This document shows, piece after piece, positions 7,825 to 15,218 of a DNA stretch of 64,000 nt. The stretch's first letter is position 1. Each line of letters opens with the position of its first letter. The position numbers were made by a program, and so were the translations under genes. A model generated the notes under the pieces. It saw only the letters and a program-made list of their open reading frames with translations, was not told the origin of the DNA and ran no database searches. This stretch comes from Laedolimicola sp934402125 (lineage in GTDB: Bacteria > Bacillota > Clostridia > Lachnospirales > Lachnospiraceae), in NCBI RefSeq assembly GCF_052065835.1, contig NZ_JBQHTG010000002.1:248001-312000 (forward strand). The letters run 5' to 3'.

Positions 7825-9492
7825 ATGGAAAACGAGGCTACGAGCAAAAATTTTATTGAGCAGGCCATAGAGAAGGATCTGGCAGAGGGCGTGTACGATA
7901 CAGTCCACACCCGTTTCCCGCCGGAGCCCAACGGTTACCTGCATATCGGACATGCCAAGTCCATTCTGTTAAATTATGGTCTGGCACAGAAATATCACGG
8001 CAAATTCAACATGCGTTTTGACGATACCAATCCCACCAAGGAAAAGGTAGAGTTTGTAGAGTCTATCAAGGCAGATATTCAGTGGCTGGGCGCGGACTGG
8101 GAGGATCGCCTGTTCTTTGCGTCCAACTACTTTGATCAGATGTATGAGGCAGCTGTAAAGCTGATTAAAAAGGGTAAGGCCTATGTCTGCGATCTGACAG
8201 CGGAGGAGATGCGCGTATACCGCGGAACTCTGACAGAGCCGGGCAAGGAAAGTCCTTACCGCAACCGGAGCGTAGAGGAAAACCTGAAGCTCTTTGAGGA
8301 GATGAAGGACGGAAAATACGCAGACGGCGAGAAGGTTCTGCGGGCCAAGATCGATATGGCGTCACCGAATATAAACATGCGCGACCCGATTATCTACCGT
8401 GTGGCTCATATCACACATCATAATACCGGGGACAAATGGTGCATTTATCCCATGTACGATTTTGCGCATCCCATCGAGGACGCCATCGAGGGAATCACAC
8501 ATTCCATCTGTACCTTGGAATTCGAGGATCACAGACCGCTGTACGACTGGGTTGTGCGGGAGCTTGAGTATCCGCAGCCGCCCAGACAGATTGAGTTCGC
8601 GAAGCTGTACCTGACCAACGTGGTTACCGGTAAGCGGTATATCAAAAAGCTGGTAGAGGAAGGTATCGTAGACGGCTGGGACGATCCCCGTCTGGTATCC
8701 ATCGCAGCGCTCCGCCGCCGTGGCTTTACACCGGAGTCCATCAAAATGTTCGTAGACCTCTGCGGCGTATCCAAGAGCCAGTCTTCCGTAGACTATGCTA
8801 TGCTGGAGTACTGCATCCGCGAGGATCTGAAGCTGAAGAAACCGCGTCTGATGGCAGTCCTCGATCCGATTAAGCTGGTGATCGACAACTATCCGGAAGG
8901 ACAGGTGGAATATCTGGATGCAGCCAACAACCTGGAAAATGAGGAGCTTGGCAGCCGTAAGATTCCCTTCTGCCGGGAGCTCTATATTGAGCGCGACGAC
9001 TTTATGGAGGAGCCGCCGAAGAAGTACTTCCGTCTTTTCCCGGGCAACGAAGTGCGCTTGATGCACGCTTACTTTGTAAAATGTGAGAGCTTTGTCAAGG
9101 ACGAGAATGGCAAGGTGATCGAGGTACATTGTACCTATGATCCGGAGACAAAGGCAGGCAGTGGCTTTACCGGCCGTAAGGTAAAAGGAACGATTCACTG
9201 GGTACCGGCTCCCTACGCCATTGACGCACAGGTCCGTCTCTACGAAAATATCATTGACGAGGAAAAGGGTGTATACAATGAGGATGGCAGCCTGAACCTG
9301 AATCCCAACTCCCTGACCGTGGTCGAGCATGCGTACCTGGAGCCGGGCTTCGAGGGCGCCAAGGCCTTTGATAGCTTCCAGTTCGTAAGAAACGGCTTCT
9401 TCTGTGTGGACTACAAGGATTCCACTCCGGAAAAAATGGTATTTAACCGAATTGTATCCCTGAAGAGCTCCTTTAAGCTCCCGAAGGCATAA
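7825..9492 (+). CDS. glnS: glutaminyl-tRNA synthetase
   Basis: Class I synthetase charging tRNA-Gln, 555 residues. PPEPNGYLHIGH (33-43) holds the HIGH motif, and FDDTNP and GWDDPRL are typical of GlnRS rather than GluRS. The second class I signature, normally MSKR in GlnRS, reads VTGKR at 267-271, keeping the lysine but losing the serine. No C-terminal YqeY domain is present. Many Firmicutes lack GlnRS and make Gln-tRNA by transamidation, so the gene marks a lineage that has acquired the direct route. The MocR-type regulator gene begins 8 bases after the stop codon. Confidence 0.95.
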   Translation: MENEATSKNFIEQAIEKDLAEGVYDTVHTRFPPEPNGYLHIGHAKSILLNYGLAQKYHGKFNMRFDDTNPTKEKVEFVESIKADIQWLGADWEDRLFFASNYFDQMYEAAVKLIKKGKAYVCDLTAEEMRVYRGTLTEPGKESPYRNRSVEENLKLFEEMKDGKYADGEKVLRAKIDMASPNINMRDPIIYRVAHITHHNTGDKWCIYPMYDFAHPIEDAIEGITHSICTLEFEDHRPLYDWVVRELEYPQPPRQIEFAKLYLTNVVTGKRYIKKLVEEGIVDGWDDPRLVSIAALRRRGFTPESIKMFVDLCGVSKSQSSVDYAMLEYCIREDLKLKKPRLMAVLDPIKLVIDNYPEGQVEYLDAANNLENEELGSRKIPFCRELYIERDDFMEEPPKKYFRLFPGNEVRLMHAYFVKCESFVKDENGKVIEVHCTYDPETKAGSGFTGRKVKGTIHWVPAPYAIDAQVRLYENIIDEEKGVYNEDGSLNLNPNSLTVVEHAYLEPGFEGAKAFDSFQFVRNGFFCVDYKDSTPEKMVFNRIVSLKSSFKLPKA

Positions 9493-9499
9493 GAGACCG

Positions 9500-10897
9500 A
9501 TGCGAGAACTGACGATAAGCCTGAACGCAAAGGCGGAAACGCCTTTGTACGAACAGATTTACCATTATATCAAACAGGATATCCAGGAACATAAGATCCT
9601 GGCTGGAGAGAAGCTTCCCTCCAGCCGGGCTCTTTCTCGTTATCTGGAGGTAAGCCGCAGCACCGTGGATCTGGCTTATGATCAGCTGCTGTCGGAGGGA
9701 TATGTGGAGTCTGTTCCCTGCAAGGGCTATTATGCCTGCCGGATTGAAGGGCTGTATCATCTGAAAAACGGGGAGGACAGAGGCGAAGCCGCGCCAAAGA
9801 CCGAAGAAAAACGCTGGAAATACGACTTTACGCCCAACGGTATCGATCTGGACAGCTTTCCCTATGGCGTATGGCGCAAGATCACAAGAAATGTGCTGCT
9901 GGACGATCGGAAGGAGCTGTTCCAGCTGGGGGATCCCAGGGGCGAGTGGGAGCTTCGGGAGACTATAAGCCGGTACCTTCACCAGGCTCGGGGCGTCAAC
10001 TGCCGTCCGGAGCAGGTTGTGCTGGGAGCGGGAAACGACTACCTGATGATGCTGATATCCGCGATTCTGGGAAAACGAAAGCTGGCTATGGAGAGCCCAA
10101 CCTACAAGCATGCTTACGGGATATTTGAAAAAATGGGATTTCAGCTTTGTACCGTGCCTGTGGACGCCTCCGGTATGCGGGTGGAGGAGCTGACTGCGTC
10201 CGGCGCAGATGTGGCTTACGTCATGCCCTCCCATCAGTATCCCCTCGGTATCGTGATGCCTATCAAACGGCGTCTGGAGCTCCTGCAATGGGCTGCGGAA
10301 AAAGAAGGCCGATACCTCATCGAGGACGATTACGACAGCGAATTCCGTTATCGCGGCAAGCCGATTCCCGCACTGCAGGGCGCGGATCGGACAGGGAAAG
10401 TCATTTACATGGGAACCTTCTCCAAATCCATTGCCCCGGCCATCCGAATCAGCTACCTGGTACTGCCGGAGCCGCTTTTCGCGACCTGCGAGCAGGAGCT
10501 TCAGCGCTTTTCCTCCACGGTATCCCGTATCGACCAGATGATCCTGAACAGCTTTCTTAAAGAAGGCCACTATGAACGTCATCTGAACCGGATGCGCGCC
10601 ATCTACGGCCATAAGCAGGAGATCCTGGTGGGTGAACTGAAACAGCTGTCCGGGGTCTGTACCATCCGCGGGGAAGACGCCGGCGTCCATCTGTTGCTGG
10701 AATTCCACAATGGTCTTTCAGAAAGTGAACTGATTCACCGGGCAGAGGCAGAAGGAATCCGGGTCTATCCCTTATCGGAATACCGTGTGGGAAAAACGGA
10801 ACCGGAACAGAAAGCCACCATTCTGCTGGGCTACGCCACCCTGACCGAGGCGGAGCTTAAGGCGGCGGTGGAGAGACTGGCGGAGGTGTGGAGATAG
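9500..10897 (+). CDS. MocR/PdxR-type regulator (GntR HTH fused to aminotransferase domain)
   Basis: A 465-residue transcription factor. The N-terminal GntR winged helix (about residues 10-75, with PSSRALSRYLEVSRSTVDLAYDQL) is followed by a fold-type I aminotransferase domain. The PLP-binding lysine is Lys309 in TFSKSIAP, and EDDYDSEFRY is the typical family stretch. Such proteins sense PLP or amino compounds and usually regulate a neighbouring gene (PdxR for pdxST, GabR for gab genes). No PLP or GABA genes flank it here, so the target is unknown. It begins 8 bases after glnS without a strong ribosome site, so translation may be coupled. A strong terminator follows. Confidence 0.88.
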   Translation: MRELTISLNAKAETPLYEQIYHYIKQDIQEHKILAGEKLPSSRALSRYLEVSRSTVDLAYDQLLSEGYVESVPCKGYYACRIEGLYHLKNGEDRGEAAPKTEEKRWKYDFTPNGIDLDSFPYGVWRKITRNVLLDDRKELFQLGDPRGEWELRETISRYLHQARGVNCRPEQVVLGAGNDYLMMLISAILGKRKLAMESPTYKHAYGIFEKMGFQLCTVPVDASGMRVEELTASGADVAYVMPSHQYPLGIVMPIKRRLELLQWAAEKEGRYLIEDDYDSEFRYRGKPIPALQGADRTGKVIYMGTFSKSIAPAIRISYLVLPEPLFATCEQELQRFSSTVSRIDQMILNSFLKEGHYERHLNRMRAIYGHKQEILVGELKQLSGVCTIRGEDAGVHLLLEFHNGLSESELIHRAEAEGIRVYPLSEYRVGKTEPEQKATILLGYATLTEAELKAAVERLAEVWR

Positions 10898-10909
10898 GAT
10901 AAAATCAAA

Positions 10910-10957
10910 AAGATCATTCTGTATAGGAAATGAAATCTATACAGGGTGGTCTTTTTT
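10910..10957 (+). terminator. intrinsic terminator after the MocR gene
   Basis: AAGATCATTCTGTATAG (10910-10926) pairs with CTATACAGGGTGGTCTT (10937-10953), 17 bp with three G-U pairs, and a T tract to 10957. It isolates the recombinase gene from upstream transcription. Confidence 0.88.
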
Positions 10958-11002
10958 GTATGCTTATATATAAAAAAGAGGAGTAAAACGGGGGAAAATC
11001 AT

Positions 11003-11875
11003 ATGAACCGAATCATTACCAATGAGAACATAGAGCAATTCCGGAACTATCTGGTCTGTGCGGAAAAGAGCAGACAAACCATACGGAAATACCTGCGAGA
11101 TATCCGGAAATTCCGGGAATATGCGGGAGCCGGGGAGATAACAAAAGAATTGCTGGTGCAATATAAGGAAGATCTGGAACAGAACGGTCACTATAAGGTG
11201 AGCAGCATCAATTCCTATCTGGCCGCCGTCAACCAGTTCTGCTGTCAGATGGGCTGGAGCGATCTGCGGGTGAAAACGATTAAAGTACAGCAGGACGCCT
11301 TTGCCCCGGAAAACCGAGAAATGACGCAGGAAGAATATATCCGTCTGATCCGCACAGCCATGGAGCAGGACAGAGAAAAACTGGCCTGCCTGATACAGAC
11401 CTTAGGCAGCACCGGTATCCGTATCAGTGAGCTGCGTTACATTACCGTAGAAAGTCTGCAGGACGGCATGACGGAAATCCATAACAAAGGGAAAATGCGC
11501 CGGATTCTCTATCCGGGTGAATTGAGCAAATTGCTGAAAAGGTATGCGAAAAAAGAAAAAATCGAGACAGGTCCCATCTTCCGAAGCCGCAGCGGGAAAC
11601 CGCTGGATCGCAGCAATGTCTGGCGGATGCTGAAGCAGCTGAGCAGGGCGGCCAGGGTAGATCCGGCCAAGGTCTATCCCCACAATATGCGTCACCTCTT
11701 CGCCCGCTGCTTCTATAAGATAAAGAAGGATATCGCCAAGCTGGCAGACGTGCTGGGGCACAGCAGTATCGAAACGACCCGGATCTATATCAAATCCACC
11801 GGGCGGGAGCACCGGAGACAGCTGGACCGCATGCGGCTGGTGATTGGAGGCAGGGAACAAAAAAAGACGACATAA
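11003..11875 (+). CDS. tyrosine recombinase, likely DNA invertase of the adjacent promoter switch
   Basis: A 290-residue tyrosine recombinase. An N-terminal SAM-like core-binding domain (about 10-95) precedes the catalytic domain. Catalytic residues are in place: Arg140 (GIRISELR), His227 and Arg230 (HNMRH), His253 (LGHSS) and the nucleophile Tyr262 (TRIYIK). An in-frame ATG 57 bases upstream lies within the previous terminator, so the ATG at 11003 with GGGGGAAA before it is chosen. The stop codon lies inside the left 23 bp inverted repeat. No phage, plasmid or conjugation genes are nearby. Position and size resemble invertases such as FimB/FimE of E. coli and RecV of C. difficile, so the likely job is flipping the promoter segment downstream. 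Recombinase: sure. Substrate: inferred. Confidence 0.92.
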   Translation: MNRIITNENIEQFRNYLVCAEKSRQTIRKYLRDIRKFREYAGAGEITKELLVQYKEDLEQNGHYKVSSINSYLAAVNQFCCQMGWSDLRVKTIKVQQDAFAPENREMTQEEYIRLIRTAMEQDREKLACLIQTLGSTGIRISELRYITVESLQDGMTEIHNKGKMRRILYPGELSKLLKRYAKKEKIETGPIFRSRSGKPLDRSNVWRMLKQLSRAARVDPAKVYPHNMRHLFARCFYKIKKDIAKLADVLGHSSIETTRIYIKSTGREHRRQLDRMRLVIGGREQKKTT

Positions 11876-11890
11876 TAAATATTATGTTGT
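11868..11890 (+). repeat. left inverted repeat of the invertible segment
   Basis: Read on the minus strand it begins ACAACATAATATTTATTA and continues TGTCG. The core is itself near-palindromic (ACATAATA-AA-TATTATGT), as expected for a tyrosine recombinase crossover site with two opposed binding arms. It overlaps the recombinase stop codon. Confidence 0.85.
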
Positions 11891-12068
11891 AAATGGAAAT
11901 GAGAATTGAAAATATACCGGGAATGCTATCCGTTTGTGGTTGCTATTTGAGGGAAATTCAGGATAAACTATCCCTTAGATGATACACATTTGTGTAATTA
12001 GATGAAAATAATGAAGTTTTACATGCAGCTGATTTCCAGAAAGAGGAACACTGTGTTTTAAAAATGCC

Positions 12069-12097
12069 TTGTATTACTGTATTGAATGCGCTATAAT
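12069..12097 (+). promoter_or_regulatory. invertible promoter driving loaP and the polysaccharide operon
   Basis: TTGTAT (12069-12074), 17 bp spacer, TATAAT (12092-12097). It lies between the two inverted repeats and is oriented rightward. The predicted transcript start near 12104 lies just inside the right repeat, so the RNA begins with the hairpin-forming repeat. No comparably good promoter is seen on the opposite strand of the segment. Confidence 0.85.
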
Positions 12098-12119
12098 CTA
12101 TGAATGATAAGCAGGGAAG

Positions 12120-12142
12120 ACAACATAATATTTATTACGTTG
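12120..12142 (-). repeat. right inverted repeat of the invertible segment
   Basis: Read on the plus strand it begins ACAACATAATATTTATTA and ends CGTTG. It matches the reverse complement of the left repeat at 21 of 23 positions, with the two differences in the outer five bases. It lies in the loaP 5' leader. Confidence 0.85.
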
Positions 12143-12189
12143 CATCCCTTGCCCCCAAGAACCCCGCAGAAACAAGGAGTCGGAAGCAA

Positions 12190-12732
12190 ATGTGGTATGC
12201 AGCGCAGACAACGTGCGGAAAAGAACGGACAGCCATCGAAGAGTGCCGCAACGCACTCCCTGAGAATCTTGCGGCACGCATTTTTGTGCCCAGATATCAG
12301 TACATGAAGAAATACCAGGGACAGTGGCATACCGAAGAAGCCGCAGCCTTCCCGGGCTATGTGTTCATAGAAAGCGAGAAGCCCGCAGAGCTGGAAGAGG
12401 CGTTACTGCGTATCCCACACACCGTTACGCCCGTCCGCATCGGCGGTGGATTCTATCCCATACGCGAAGAAGAGGAAACCTTCCTGAGAAAAATGCTGGA
12501 CGAGCAGGATTGTATCCGCTGTTCCATCGGCTATCTGGTAGACGGCCAACTGATGGTATGGCAGGGTCCTTTAAAGCACGCGGTAGAGCGGGTGCGGAGG
12601 ATAGACCGTCACAAGCGCCTGGCAGAAGTGGAAGTAAGGCTCTTTGAAGAGAGCCGGCAGATGAAGCTTGGGCTGGAAGTAAAAGCGAAGGTCAGTGGGG
12701 AAGAGTATGAAAGGATGCTGGAGACGGCATGA
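12190..12732 (+). CDS. loaP: LoaP/UpxY-type NusG paralogue, transcription antiterminator
   Basis: A 180-residue specialised NusG homologue. The N-terminal NGN domain starts MWYAAQTTCGKE. It is followed by a KOW-type domain with the LoaP-like stretch GPLKHAVERVRRIDRHKR. LoaP and UpxY proteins load on RNA polymerase and carry it through terminators in long polysaccharide or antibiotic operons. An in-frame ATG at 12100 lies upstream of the predicted transcript start and would translate the inverted repeat, so the ATG at 12190 with AAGGAG at 12174-12179 is chosen. It is the first gene behind the invertible promoter and its stop codon overlaps the next start (ATGA). The promoter switch would therefore control both initiation and read-through. 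Confidence 0.88.
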   Translation: MWYAAQTTCGKERTAIEECRNALPENLAARIFVPRYQYMKKYQGQWHTEEAAAFPGYVFIESEKPAELEEALLRIPHTVTPVRIGGGFYPIREEEETFLRKMLDEQDCIRCSIGYLVDGQLMVWQGPLKHAVERVRRIDRHKRLAEVEVRLFEESRQMKLGLEVKAKVSGEEYERMLETA

Positions 12733-13052
12733 AAAATATGAGAAGTGGACATCATGTCAGTGGAAATGAATTTGATACAAAAATAGGGAATGAGTATCAA
12801 GGAATAAAGTTGAGAAAAGTTTTGACGATTGAGAAGAGAGGGTTGGCAGCTGTTTCTTCTTCATTTTTTGCGGTATTGGAAACTGCTTTTGGAAAATATG
12901 ATGTAGTGCATATTCATGCAGAGGGGCCAGCGGCATTTTGTTGGATACCTAAACTAATTGGAAAAAGAGTGGTTGTAACCATTCACGGCTGGAAAGATAT
13001 TATATGGTTAAACCAGAAAACACCGCGTAAATACAGCGTTTTAACGGCTTGA
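12729..13052 (+). pseudogene. remnant of a GT4 family glycosyltransferase
   Basis: A 107-codon open frame corresponding to an internal piece of a family 4 (glycogen synthase-like) glycosyltransferase. SGHHVSG and KYDVVHIHAEGPAAFCW lead to VVVTIHGWKD, the first-domain region usually found at residues 50-150. The normal N-terminal glycine-rich start is missing and the whole C-terminal nucleotide-sugar domain is absent. The frame ends after KYSVLTA. Its ATG overlaps the loaP stop, so the N-terminal loss looks like a deletion that joined loaP to the middle of this gene. It is probably inactive. Confidence 0.75.
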
Positions 13053-13230
13053 CCATCTTCTTGAAAAGTCTATTTCGCATATGGTCGAGAGAGTACTTCT
13101 GTTGAAATCTACTGCCTTTAGCGGCTTGATGGTTTCTATATTTAGTGAATTAAACATACACACCCAATGATGTTGATTCCTTAATTATTATCCATATGTG
13201 GAAATAGAAAATGAGAACAGGAGGTAGTCA

Positions 13231-13262
13231 AGCCTGAGTGAAACGAGAGTTTCATTCGGGCT
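13231..13262 (+). other. strong hairpin in the gap before the first intact glycosyltransferase
   Basis: AGCCTGAGTGAAAC (13231-13244) pairs with GTTTCATTCGGGCT (13249-13262), 14 bp with two G-U pairs and a GAGA tetraloop. The tail is ATTTCTCGTGTTT, a poor U tract. It could be a leaky terminator acted on by LoaP, a processed-RNA end or a repeat remnant. The rest of 13053-13311 holds no recognisable gene and many stops in all frames, and looks like debris left by the deletion that truncated the GT4 gene. Confidence 0.5.
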
Positions 13263-13311
13263 ATTTCTCGTGTTTCGAAAACAAAGTTTGTTTAGTGTGA
13301 GGGAAAAATTT

Positions 13312-13788
13312 ATGCAGCAGGTGGCGAATAAAGAAAATTTAAAAATCTGTTTAGTTGGCTCATCAGGCGGCCATTTGACTCATTTATATATGTTAAAGCC
13401 TTTCTGGAATGACAAGAATCGCTTTTGGGTTACATTCGATAAAGAGGATGCAAGAAGCCTTTTATATGGTGAAAAAATGTATCCTTGCTATTATCCTACC
13501 AATCGCAGCCTGAAAGCTTTGATAAAGAATACTGCTATTGCATGGAAAGTGTTGCGTAAGGAAAAACCGGATTTAATCATTTCTTCCGGTGCGGCGGTTG
13601 CGTTTCCATTCTTTTACCTTGGTAAATTGATGGGAGCAAAACTTATTTACATAGAAGTATTTGACCGCATTGACAAGCCTACTGTAACCGGCAGGTTGGT
13701 ATATCCGATTGTAGATAAGTTTATTGTGCAGTGGGAAGAACAAAAGAAAGTTTATCCGAAGGCTATCAATTTAGGCAGTATCTTTTAA
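13312..13788 (+). CDS. Alg14/Cps14F-like membrane subunit of a polysaccharide glycosyltransferase
   Basis: A 158-residue Alg14-type protein (PssD/Cps14F family), the membrane-anchoring and activating half of a two-protein GT-B transferase. The N-terminal LKICLVGSSGGHLTHL glycine-rich loop, the central DLIISSGAAVAFPF and KLIYIEVFDRI are typical. A GTG 42 bases upstream is in frame, but GAGGGA before 13312 favours the ATG. The catalytic partner follows 10 bases later. In Streptococcus the pair Cps14F/Cps14G adds beta-1,4-galactose to a lipid-linked sugar, so a beta-linked hexose transfer on the cytoplasmic membrane face is the best guess. It is the first intact sugar gene of the operon. Confidence 0.85.
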   Translation: MQQVANKENLKICLVGSSGGHLTHLYMLKPFWNDKNRFWVTFDKEDARSLLYGEKMYPCYYPTNRSLKALIKNTAIAWKVLRKEKPDLIISSGAAVAFPFFYLGKLMGAKLIYIEVFDRIDKPTVTGRLVYPIVDKFIVQWEEQKKVYPKAINLGSIF

Positions 13789-13798
13789 AGGGGAAAAG

Positions 13799-14296
13799 AT
13801 GATATTTGTAACAGTTGGAACACACGAGCAGCCGTTTAACAGGCTTGTGAAAACAGTAGATGAATTAAAAAGAGACGGAATCATTGCCGAAGACGTCATT
13901 ATGCAAACCGGGTTCAGTACATACGAACCGAAATATTGTCAGTGGAGTAAACTGATTCCTTATCAGCAGATGATAAAAAATGTTGAAGATGCACGAATCG
14001 TGATTACACACGGTGGACCGGCAAGTTTTATCATGCCTCTGCAAATCGGTAAAACACCTATCGTTGTACCTCGTCAACACCGGTTTGATGAGCATGTGAA
14101 TGACCACCAGGTGGAATTTGCAAGAAATGTCGCAGAGAGAATGGGAACCATTATCCCGGTTGAGGACATAAGCACGCTTGGCGATGTGATTAAAAATTAC
14201 GATGATATTGTTGCTAAGATGGGTCATGGCATGAGCAGTAATAATGAGAAGTTCTGCGGTGAATTGGAAGAAATAGTAAGCGATTTGCTGAGATAA
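13799..14296 (+). CDS. Alg13/Cps14G-like catalytic subunit of a polysaccharide glycosyltransferase
   Basis: A 165-residue Alg13-type protein (PssE/Cps14G family). It begins MIFVTVGTHEQPFNRL, a family hallmark, and carries the donor-binding stretch VITHGGPASFIMP and VPRQHRFDEHVNDHQ. It completes the GT-B fold with the Alg14-like protein encoded just upstream; the two together form one enzyme. In known capsule loci the pair transfers galactose or GlcNAc in beta linkage. The donor here cannot be read from sequence. If it is galactose, the product would be the natural acceptor for the GT11 and GT6 enzymes encoded later in the same operon. Confidence 0.87.
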   Translation: MIFVTVGTHEQPFNRLVKTVDELKRDGIIAEDVIMQTGFSTYEPKYCQWSKLIPYQQMIKNVEDARIVITHGGPASFIMPLQIGKTPIVVPRQHRFDEHVNDHQVEFARNVAERMGTIIPVEDISTLGDVIKNYDDIVAKMGHGMSSNNEKFCGELEEIVSDLLR

Positions 14297-14317
14297 GGTA
14301 AAAGAAAACGGTGGATT

Positions 14318-15163
14318 ATGATGAAACATGCTTTTTTAATTATTGCACATAATAATTGGTGGCAACTGAAAAAGCTAATAGAATGCTTGGATAGCGGTAC
14401 ACATGATATTTATGTGCACATCGATAAGAAAAGTAAAGATTTCGATGAATCCTACTTTAGAAATTCAGTAACGAAATCATCATTAAAGTTTTATCGTGAA
14501 TTTGAAGTGTATTGGGGAGGATTTTCACAGGTACAAGTAGAAATACTTCTTCTCAAACAAGCATATACAAACGGTTATGATTATTATCATATCATTTCCG
14601 GAGCTGATTTACCACTAAAAAACAATGAAGAAACTGATTCTTTTTTTGAGGAAAACAAGGGTAAGGAATTTATTCTTTATGATGAGGATGCATTAAAGGA
14701 AAATCCTGAAATATCCAGAAGAGCTAAATACTATCATTTTCTTCAGAACTATAGACGAAGATATGTAGAAAAATGGAAGAACAGTTTCTTCACGTTTTGC
14801 GAGAGAATTTCTTTGGTTTTACAAATTGTTTTTGGCGTAAATAGAGTCAGAAATTTGGATTGGCAGATTAAATATGGTTCGAATTGGGTAAGTATTACAG
14901 ATGAGCTTGTGAAGGTTATTCTTGAAAATAAAGATAAAATTACGAGTGTATTTTCATATACAAATTGTGCGGATGAGTTATTTATCCAAACAATAGCATA
15001 TAATTGCGGTTTCAAGGATTATATCTTTCAACCGGCTGACAAACAGGCGGCAAATCTTCGCTGCATTGATTGGAGCAGAGGAAAAAACGGAAATCCATAT
15101 ACATACAGATTAAACGACATAAAATCTCAATTTATTTGCCAGAAAATTTTCGGAAACTATTGA
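14318..15163 (+). CDS. GT14 (core-2/I-branching) family glycosyltransferase
   Basis: A 281-residue protein starting MMKHAFLIIAHNNWWQL with DIYVHIDKKS, the N-terminal pattern of the core-2/I-branching family (GT14). Animal members add beta-1,6-GlcNAc branches; bacterial members sit in capsule and exopolysaccharide loci with various donors. YWGGFSQVQVEILLLKQA and YHIISGADLPLK are also family-typical. No membrane segment is seen, so it probably works at the inner membrane face on lipid-linked intermediates. Two adjacent ATGs are possible starts, with only a weak ribosome site. Base composition is AT-rich like the rest of the operon. Confidence 0.8.
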   Translation: MMKHAFLIIAHNNWWQLKKLIECLDSGTHDIYVHIDKKSKDFDESYFRNSVTKSSLKFYREFEVYWGGFSQVQVEILLLKQAYTNGYDYYHIISGADLPLKNNEETDSFFEENKGKEFILYDEDALKENPEISRRAKYYHFLQNYRRRYVEKWKNSFFTFCERISLVLQIVFGVNRVRNLDWQIKYGSNWVSITDELVKVILENKDKITSVFSYTNCADELFIQTIAYNCGFKDYIFQPADKQAANLRCIDWSRGKNGNPYTYRLNDIKSQFICQKIFGNY

Positions 15164-15218
15164 TAAGGATTTAATCGATGAAATTTTGGTGAGGTTAAAA
15201 AACGGAAGGAATTAATAT

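Larger units (their letters stand above)
11868..12142. other. predicted invertible promoter segment (phase switch), ON orientation
   Basis: A 275 bp segment bounded by two 23 bp inverted repeats, 21 of 23 positions identical. It begins within the last codons of the recombinase gene and ends 47 bases before the loaP start. It contains one strong promoter, pointing into loaP and the polysaccharide genes. Flipping would turn that promoter toward the recombinase 3' end and leave the operon without it. The interior also holds the palindrome TACACATTTGTGTA (11983-11996) and a small GGATA/TATCC hairpin (11961-11973). Recombinase, repeats and promoter together form the standard layout of a phase-variable promoter. 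Confidence 0.85.

Noticed and set aside
11003..11875. Recombinase as a prophage or integrative element integrase
   Set aside because: No phage or conjugation genes, no tRNA target or direct repeats nearby; the inverted repeats overlapping its own 3' end point to local inversion instead.
12100..12189. Longer loaP start at 12100
   Set aside because: The ATG precedes the predicted transcript start, the extra 30 codons would translate the inverted repeat, and AAGGAG is placed for 12190, which gives the normal NusG N-terminus.
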